From positions 1 through 6,736 of the forward strand of contig JAUHVS010000322.1 of assembly GCA_030424955.1 (NCBI GenBank): DNA of 6,736 bases, written 5' to 3'. Under the pieces are notes generated by a model. It had not been told where the DNA came from. It saw only the letters and a list, made by a program, of their open reading frames with translations, and searched no databases. Source of the DNA: a bacterium. GTDB taxonomy: Bacteria; Myxococcota_A; Bradymonadia; UBA7976; UBA1532. A program made the position numbers and the translations under genes. This document shows positions 1 to 4,221 of the stretch, piece by piece (position 1 is the first letter of the stretch; each line of letters begins with the position of its first letter).

Positions 1-1
1 T

Positions 2-97
2 GGCTGCGGGCGTGACTTCACGCTGTTCGCGCTCAAGGACGGCCAGGTGAAGTTCGAGAACTTCGGGGCCGGTCGCAAGCGGGTGGCCGTCTATTAA
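2..97 (+). CDS. rpmA: 50S ribosomal protein L27, C-terminal 31 residues (5' end outside window)
   Basis: This is the C-terminal end of bacterial ribosomal protein L27, a component of the large subunit near the peptidyl-transferase centre. The reading frame begins G-C-G-R-D-F-T-L-F-A-L-K-D-G and continues through V-K-F-E to R-K-R-V-A-V-Y before TAA at 95-97. The GRD-TLFAL-DG-VKFE and RKRV blocks are the L27 C-terminal signature (family knowledge). The coding start and the conserved N-terminus lie upstream of the window. The next gene is obgE, and rpmA-obgE is a common bacterial order, often with rplU before it. The final Tyr codon and stop overlap the proposed obgE start by five bases. Confidence 0.95.
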   Translation, partial: GCGRDFTLFALKDGQVKFENFGAGRKRVAVY

Positions 98-98
98 G
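81..98 (+). promoter_or_regulatory. obgE translation initiation region with ATT start nested in the rpmA stop
   Basis: The bases TATTAAG at 92-98 read as Tyr-stop for rpmA and as ATT-AAG (start-Lys) for obgE. The third base of ATT is the first base of the rpmA TAA. Only a weak purine-rich stretch, GGGTGG at 81-86, lies at Shine-Dalgarno distance. Initiation may therefore depend on coupling to rpmA termination. The overlap geometry is seen directly; use of ATT as start is inferred from homology and from the absence of other start codons in frame. Confidence 0.65.
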
Positions 99-1112
99 TT
101 CATTGACGAGGCCCGGATCCACGCTCGATCCGGCGATGGCGGGCCGGGGCTCGTCAGCTTTCTCCGCGAGAAGTTTCGTCCGCGGGGAGGGCCAGATGGC
201 GGCGACGGCGGCAAGGGCGGTGACGTCCTTGTCGTGGTTGACCCTGCCATCGCAACGCTCATGGATCTTCGCTATCGGAAGCGGCACTTTGCCGAGAACG
301 GTCGTCCAGGCGGGAGCAAGCAATGCTCCGGCTCAGATGGCGCCGACGCGGTGATCCGCGTCCCGTTGGGGACGCAGATCTTCGTCGAGCATGAAGACGG
401 TACGAGCGAGCTCATCGCCGACCTGGACACGCCCGATGGTCGGCTGGTCCTCGCCAGGGGCGGGATCGGTGGACGCGGCAACTCGCACTTCGCGACAGCC
501 GCCCGGCGTACGCCCGACTACGCGCAGCCTGGGCGGCCCGGGCAAGAGTTTGAGCTCCGCCTTGAACTCAAGCTCCTGGCTGACGTGGGCCTCGTGGGGT
601 TCCCTAACGCCGGGAAGTCCACCTTCGTCTCGCGGATCTCCCGCGCGCGCCCGAAGATCGCCGACTACCCCTTCACGACGCTGAAGCCAATCCTGGGCGT
701 GGTGCGCGTCGATGACGACCGCAGCTATGTCGTCGCCGATATTCCGGGCCTGATCGAGGGCGCCGCCGAGGGGGCGGGCTTGGGGATTCGCTTCCTCAAG
801 CATCTGGAGCGGACGAGCCTGTTCGTGTTCCTGGTCACCCAGGACTATGAGCCGGGTCGCTCGCCCGTGGCCGACTACCACACCCTGCGTGCTGAGCTGG
901 CGCGGTACGACGCGTCACTGCTGGACCGCCGCCACATCGTGGCCCTGTCGCAGGTCGATCGGCCAGACGTCGCCGAGCAGCTCGAGAGCCTCCAAGCGGC
1001 CCTGCCAGACGTCGAGGTCCTGCCGCTGTCCGCCATCACAGGCGAGGGCCTGGACCCGCTCCTTCGCGCCATCTCCCGCGCGCTGAACGACGCAGGTCGG
1101 TGGTCAGCCTGA
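93..1112 (+). CDS. obgE: GTPase Obg (CgtA), 50S ribosome assembly factor, with probable ATT start
   Basis: Obg is a cytoplasmic, ribosome-associated GTPase needed for late 50S assembly. With the start at 93 the protein has 339 residues. Residues 1-160 are the glycine-rich Obg fold: the N-terminus reads K-F-I-D-E-A and a G-G-P-D-G-G-D-G-G-K-G-G stretch follows. The G domain shows the P-loop GFPNAGKST (169-177), switch I DYPFTT (191-196), G3 DIPGLIEGA (from 216) and G5 SAITG (from 313). There is no Obg C-terminal (OCT) domain; the protein ends soon after G5. Two things are odd. The frame has a TGA at 48-50 and no ATG, GTG or TTG between it and the conserved N-terminus, so ATT at 93-95 is the best start. 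GTG at 234 would delete 47 residues of the Obg fold. The G4 motif reads SQVD (286-289) instead of NKxD. Identity is certain; the exact start is inferred. Confidence 0.95.
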   Translation: MKFIDEARIHARSGDGGPGLVSFLREKFRPRGGPDGGDGGKGGDVLVVVDPAIATLMDLRYRKRHFAENGRPGGSKQCSGSDGADAVIRVPLGTQIFVEHEDGTSELIADLDTPDGRLVLARGGIGGRGNSHFATAARRTPDYAQPGRPGQEFELRLELKLLADVGLVGFPNAGKSTFVSRISRARPKIADYPFTTLKPILGVVRVDDDRSYVVADIPGLIEGAAEGAGLGIRFLKHLERTSLFVFLVTQDYEPGRSPVADYHTLRAELARYDASLLDRRHIVALSQVDRPDVAEQLESLQAALPDVEVLPLSAITGEGLDPLLRAISRALNDAGRWSA

Positions 1113-1115
1113 CCC

Positions 1116-1129
1116 GGTGCTAAAGCACC
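1116..1129 (+). terminator. Small hairpin just after obgE, possible weak or attenuating terminator
   Basis: GGTGC, a TAAA loop and GCACC form a perfect 5-bp stem with a tetraloop, starting three bases after the obgE stop. No run of T follows it directly; only TTTCT at 1140-1144 is nearby. It is not a convincing intrinsic terminator on its own. It could instead be a 3'-end stabilising or processing hairpin. Confidence 0.3.
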
Positions 1130-1163
1130 TAAACTCTCGATTTCTAATCACTATTGCGCTGTC

Positions 1164-1195
1164 CCGAACAGGGTCGAACTGTTGACATTGTTCGG
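1164..1195. repeat. Perfect 7-bp inverted repeat around the -35, operator-like
   Basis: CCGAACA (1164-1170) and TGTTCGG (1189-1195) are perfect reverse complements separated by 18 bases. The TTGACA -35 sits between them. A third CGAAC half-site occurs at 1175-1179, exactly 10 bases after the first CGAAC (1165-1169). This arrangement resembles a dimeric regulator operator; the regulator is unknown. Confidence 0.5.
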
Positions 1196-1211
1196 TTTAC
1201 CGTGCTAGGGA
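1182..1211 (+). promoter_or_regulatory. Candidate sigma-70-type promoter for the downstream three-gene cluster
   Basis: A perfect TTGACA lies at 1182-1187. The -10 candidate is poor: TGC-TAGGGA at 1203-1211, an extended -10 TG followed by a weak hexamer with an 18-base spacer. The site is in the only real gene-free gap of the window and would give a leader of roughly 40 bases before the ATG at 1257. The weak -10 and the surrounding dyads suggest a regulated promoter. The -35 is seen directly; function is inferred. Confidence 0.45.
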
Positions 1212-1221
1212 CCTCACGGTA
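1198..1221. repeat. Perfect 7-bp inverted repeat enclosing the putative -10, operator-like
   Basis: TACCGTG (1198-1204) and CACGGTA (1215-1221) are perfect reverse complements with a 10-base centre. That centre itself contains AGG-GA-CCT, so the dyad nearly continues inward. Its centre (1209.5) is exactly 30 bp from the centre of the upstream repeat (1179.5), about three helical turns. It covers the proposed -10 and transcription start area, where a bound protein would block or shape initiation (inference). Confidence 0.5.
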
Positions 1222-1256
1222 GTCTGCCGGTCAACGGGTTGGACCTGGAGCGCTCA

Positions 1257-1958
1257 ATGTACAGGCTTTCGCCGCTGTTGTTGATGTTGGCTGTGAGCTT
1301 TGCTGTTGCCCAGCCCACCCCCCCCGCCGCCGACGGCGCGCCGACCGCTGTCTCCGTCGAGAAGACGCCGGACGTGAAGGGCGCGGCCAGCAGCGACACC
1401 GACGCCGCCTACGAAGTGAAGATCGGTGGGCTGGAGAGTCGCGTCAACGAGTTGAAAGAGAAGGTCTTTCGCTCCAAGACCCGGCTCGCAATCCTCAAAG
1501 AGTCAGTGCTCTCCAGCACCATCGCAGGGGCTGAGGCGCGCATCCTCCACCGAAACGAGATGGGCTCCTCATTCAAGCTCGAGAAGGTCACCTACAGCCT
1601 CGACGGCACGCCCATCCGCACGTTGGTCGATCAAGACGGGAGCCTGGATGAGCAGGAAGAGGTCGAGATCCTGAGCGGCCCGATTGTGCCGGGGAACCAC
1701 TCGCTCTCTGTCGTGATGGTCTACCGCGGGAACGGCTACGGTATCTTCACCTACCTCCGTGGCTACGTGTTCAACCTCCGCTCTTCGCACACCTTTCACG
1801 CGGAGGAGGGCAAGCTGGTGCGTGTGAAGGCGGTGGGCTACGAGAAGGGTGGCATGACGACCGACCTGAAGGACCGGCCTGATATCCGGTTCGATACGGA
1901 GTTTGTGGATGCGACCCGTGGTGCCCGGGCGGCGGACCCCGCCAGCGATGCCCGCTGA
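1257..1958 (+). CDS. Exported coiled-coil protein with beta-rich C-terminal domain (myxobacterial 'dihydrolipoamide acetyltransferase'-named family)
   Basis: The protein has 233 residues. ATG at 1257 is chosen because GGAG at 1247-1250 is at ideal spacing and the resulting N-terminus is a clean signal peptide (MYRLSPLLLMLAVSFAVA, cleavage before Gln19). An upstream in-frame TTG at 1239 would bury the signal. A Pro/Ala-rich linker (19-50) is followed by a coiled coil with an unbroken 3-4 spacing at 56, 59, 63, 66, 70, 73, 77, 80 and 84, all hydrophobic except Ser73. Residues about 86-212 look beta-rich, with H-R-N-E-M-G-S-S-F, P-G-N-H-S-L-S and E-K-G-G-M-T-T-D-L-K-D-R-P blocks. From memory, similar myxobacterial proteins carry the name dihydrolipoamide acetyltransferase. 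I see no lipoyl domain or E2 HxxxDG motif, so that name looks wrong. It is probably periplasmic and leads a co-transcribed cluster with two TPR proteins. Molecular function is unknown. Confidence 0.85.
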   Translation: MYRLSPLLLMLAVSFAVAQPTPPAADGAPTAVSVEKTPDVKGAASSDTDAAYEVKIGGLESRVNELKEKVFRSKTRLAILKESVLSSTIAGAEARILHRNEMGSSFKLEKVTYSLDGTPIRTLVDQDGSLDEQEEVEILSGPIVPGNHSLSVVMVYRGNGYGIFTYLRGYVFNLRSSHTFHAEEGKLVRVKAVGYEKGGMTTDLKDRPDIRFDTEFVDATRGARAADPASDAR

Positions 1959-1968
1959 GTTGGCACTG

Positions 1969-4221
1969 ATGGCCACGCTCCCCAGGCGCAGCCTGCTCGG
2001 CCTCACTTGCCTGCTGGCGAGCGCCACCGGTGCGCTCGCTGAGACGCCGGCCGCGGTGGCGACTCGCCTTGCCGCCGAAGTCACGACCCTGGAGCGCGAC
2101 TATCTTGCGCCGGCGCTGCTCGAGAAGCGCATTCAGGTCACCGCGCGACTGAACGACGGCCTGATCCTCTACCAGACGAAGGACTTTGAGCGCGCCGCGA
2201 TGGTGCTGCTGGACGTCGTCGAGAACCCGCTCGCTCGGGGGCTGCCGGCGTACCGCGAGGCCCTCTTCTATCTGGCGGACTCCCTGTTCAAGCTGCGCAA
2301 CTTCCACGCTGCCGCCGGCTACTTTGAGGAGCTGGTCAAGGTCGGCTCAACGAAGGAGAAGCAGCTGGCGGTGGGCCGGCTGGTCGAGGTCGCGCTGGCG
2401 GCGCACGACAACGTCGCTGCGGAACGGCACCTGGCCCAGGCGCAGGCGCTCCTGGGGACTGCGCCTGAGCCGGCGCTGCTCTATGCGGTCGGCAAGTATC
2501 GCTACGAGCTGGGGCAGCTCGAGATCGCTGGGACGCTCCTCAGCCGGATCCCGGCGGGAGGCGCGCTCAGCACGCGCGCGCGCTACCTGCAAGCCGTGAT
2601 CGACGTTCGGCAAGGCAAGCTCGATGCGGCCCAGCAGACCTTCAGTGCCTTGGTCGACGGTGCGACGCAAGCGTCAGCCAACCCCGTAGACCGCCGGGTG
2701 ACCGACCTTGCGCGCCTTGCCTTGGGCCGCCTGGCCTATGAGCGCGGCGACCTCACTGCTGCGGTCAGCGCCTATGCGAGCGTTCGGCAGGACTCGGCGG
2801 TCTTCGACGAGGCCCTCTATGAGACCGTCTGGATCGAGGTCAAGCGTCAGGACTACGCCCGGGCGCTGCGCAAACTCGAGGTGCAGCTGATCGTCAAGCC
2901 CGACGTGCTGGATGGCCCGGATGCGCGACTCCTGCAGGGCAAGCTGCTGATGATGTTGGGGCGCTTCGACGAGGCCAGCCGGGCCTTCGACGAGGTCTTG
3001 GTGCAGTTTGGCCCGCTCCAGGACGAGATGCGGTTGACGGTGCGCAAGCACGGGCATCGGCTGGAGCAACATCTGAATGAGAGCCTCGGTGGCGACCTGG
3101 GCACCTTCGAGTCCGGCCGCTTCCTGCCGGCCAAGGCCGCGCGCTTCGCCGGGGCCGACCCCGAGACGGATCGTGCCGTCAACCTCGTGACGGATTTGGC
3201 GTTGCAGCGCCGTGACCTCACTGAGGCCGAGCGCCTCGCCGAGCAGCTGGGCGTCGCTCTCGAGTCCGGCAGCCGGGTGAAGATCTTCCCGCGCCTCCAG
3301 CAGGGCTGGCTTCGTGGGCTTGAGCTGCAGCACCAGGTGGCCTTCGCCCGCGCTGCGCTCAATGACGAGGCGGCGCGTGGGATCAAGAAGGATGAAGCGT
3401 TCAAGGCGTTGAAGTCGAAGCGAAAAGGCCTTCAGGCGCGGTACGAGGCGGTCCCGCGGTCTGCGGTCGCGATCCGCGCGCGCACAGCCCGTGTCGACGA
3501 CCAGATGGCGCGGCTCGATCAGGCAGCCTTCCGCCTGAGCGTCGAGATTCAGGGCTTGGACGCTCAGCTCACTGCCATCGACAAGTACGTAAAGGACACC
3601 GTGGGCGGCGAAGCCGCGGCCGCTGGCCTGCCGGCACTGACCCAGGTCCAGGCCGAGCGCCGCACGACGCTGGCCTTGCGGGCCGAGCTTGAGGCCCTCG
3701 TCGATACTGTTGAGGCCGAGCGCATTCGACTCGGGGTGAGCGACGACGCCTCGGGCGCGGACGATCGCATTCGGACGGCGTTCCTCGACGCAGCTCGCGC
3801 CGAGGCGCGATGGCTGGTTGCCCATGGGGCTCAGTTTCCGTCTGCGACCGTCAGCCAGTTGGATGCAGTCGATGGCCGCCTGTCGGACTTCTTCGCGAAG
3901 GCGGGCCAACTGGTGGACGACCGAGTCGCCGACATCAAGGCGCAGGTCGAACGCGAGCGTCGCAACGTCGCGAGCCATGGGCGTGAGCTGGGGTTGGTGG
4001 CGGGGGAGTCCGAGAGCATCGGTGGAGCGGTGGCTGCCCGGGCTTTCCGGCAAGTGCTGACTCGGGTGGGCAACGTGGTGCTCGAGGCAGACGTTGGCCT
4101 GATCGATGTGGCCTGGAAGCAGAAGCAGGATCAGTCCGACGAGATCAGCAAGGTGCTCGACCGCCAGCAGGCGGACCTGCAGTTGCTCGACGAGGCCTAT
4201 CAGGAGCTGAGCCGTGACTAG
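1969..4221 (+). CDS. Large exported TPR-like / coiled-coil protein
   Basis: The protein has 750 residues from ATG 1969, ten bases after the preceding stop, with TGAG (1956-1959) as a modest ribosome-binding site. ATG at 1948 is an alternative that would put seven residues ahead of the signal. The signal peptide is residues 1-24 (P-R-R-S-L-L-G-L, then a hydrophobic core, cleavage after A-L-A). TPR-like helix pairs span about 61-347, for example at 65-82, 96-127, 168-200, 246-276 and 318-347, with typical small and aromatic spacing (L-A-D-S-L-F, A-Y-E-R-G-D). The C-terminal half is charged, helical and coiled-coil-like (about 475-535, 565-600, 645-680). A compact end block contains A-D-V-G-L-I-D-V-A-W-K (707-717). 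It probably acts as a periplasmic scaffold with its neighbours. TPR gliding proteins such as AglT or PglI of Myxococcus are possible relatives, but orthology is not shown. Confidence 0.85.
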   Translation: MATLPRRSLLGLTCLLASATGALAETPAAVATRLAAEVTTLERDYLAPALLEKRIQVTARLNDGLILYQTKDFERAAMVLLDVVENPLARGLPAYREALFYLADSLFKLRNFHAAAGYFEELVKVGSTKEKQLAVGRLVEVALAAHDNVAAERHLAQAQALLGTAPEPALLYAVGKYRYELGQLEIAGTLLSRIPAGGALSTRARYLQAVIDVRQGKLDAAQQTFSALVDGATQASANPVDRRVTDLARLALGRLAYERGDLTAAVSAYASVRQDSAVFDEALYETVWIEVKRQDYARALRKLEVQLIVKPDVLDGPDARLLQGKLLMMLGRFDEASRAFDEVLVQFGPLQDEMRLTVRKHGHRLEQHLNESLGGDLGTFESGRFLPAKAARFAGADPETDRAVNLVTDLALQRRDLTEAERLAEQLGVALESGSRVKIFPRLQQGWLRGLELQHQVAFARAALNDEAARGIKKDEAFKALKSKRKGLQARYEAVPRSAVAIRARTARVDDQMARLDQAAFRLSVEIQGLDAQLTAIDKYVKDTVGGEAAAAGLPALTQVQAERRTTLALRAELEALVDTVEAERIRLGVSDDASGADDRIRTAFLDAARAEARWLVAHGAQFPSATVSQLDAVDGRLSDFFAKAGQLVDDRVADIKAQVERERRNVASHGRELGLVAGESESIGGAVAARAFRQVLTRVGNVVLEADVGLIDVAWKQKQDQSDEISKVLDRQQADLQLLDEAYQELSRD
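4202..4206 (+). promoter_or_regulatory. Strong ribosome-binding site inside the upstream gene, fixing the GTG start at 4214
   Basis: AGGAG ends seven bases before GTG 4214-4216, while the upstream gene stops at TAG 4219-4221. The 8-base overlap (GTGACTAG) plus this site supports translational coupling of the two TPR genes and decides the start of the second. Confidence 0.8.

Noticed and set aside
234..236. GTG at 234 as the start of obgE
   Set aside because: It would remove 47 residues of the Obg fold that are clearly conserved and in frame upstream, including the KFIDEA start and the glycine-rich motif.
1116..1144. Strong intrinsic terminator after obgE
   Set aside because: The stem is only 5 bp and no U-tract follows directly, so it is listed only as a low-confidence hairpin.
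1239..1256. Upstream TTG start adding six residues to the coiled-coil protein
   Set aside because: GGAG at 1247-1250 would lie inside the coding region, and the charged extension would precede an otherwise ideal signal peptide. ATG 1257 fits better.
1903..1968. Longer starts (1903 and 1948) for the first TPR protein
   Set aside because: Both overlap the preceding gene and put extra residues before the R-R and hydrophobic signal sequence. The ATG at 1969 gives a standard signal peptide.
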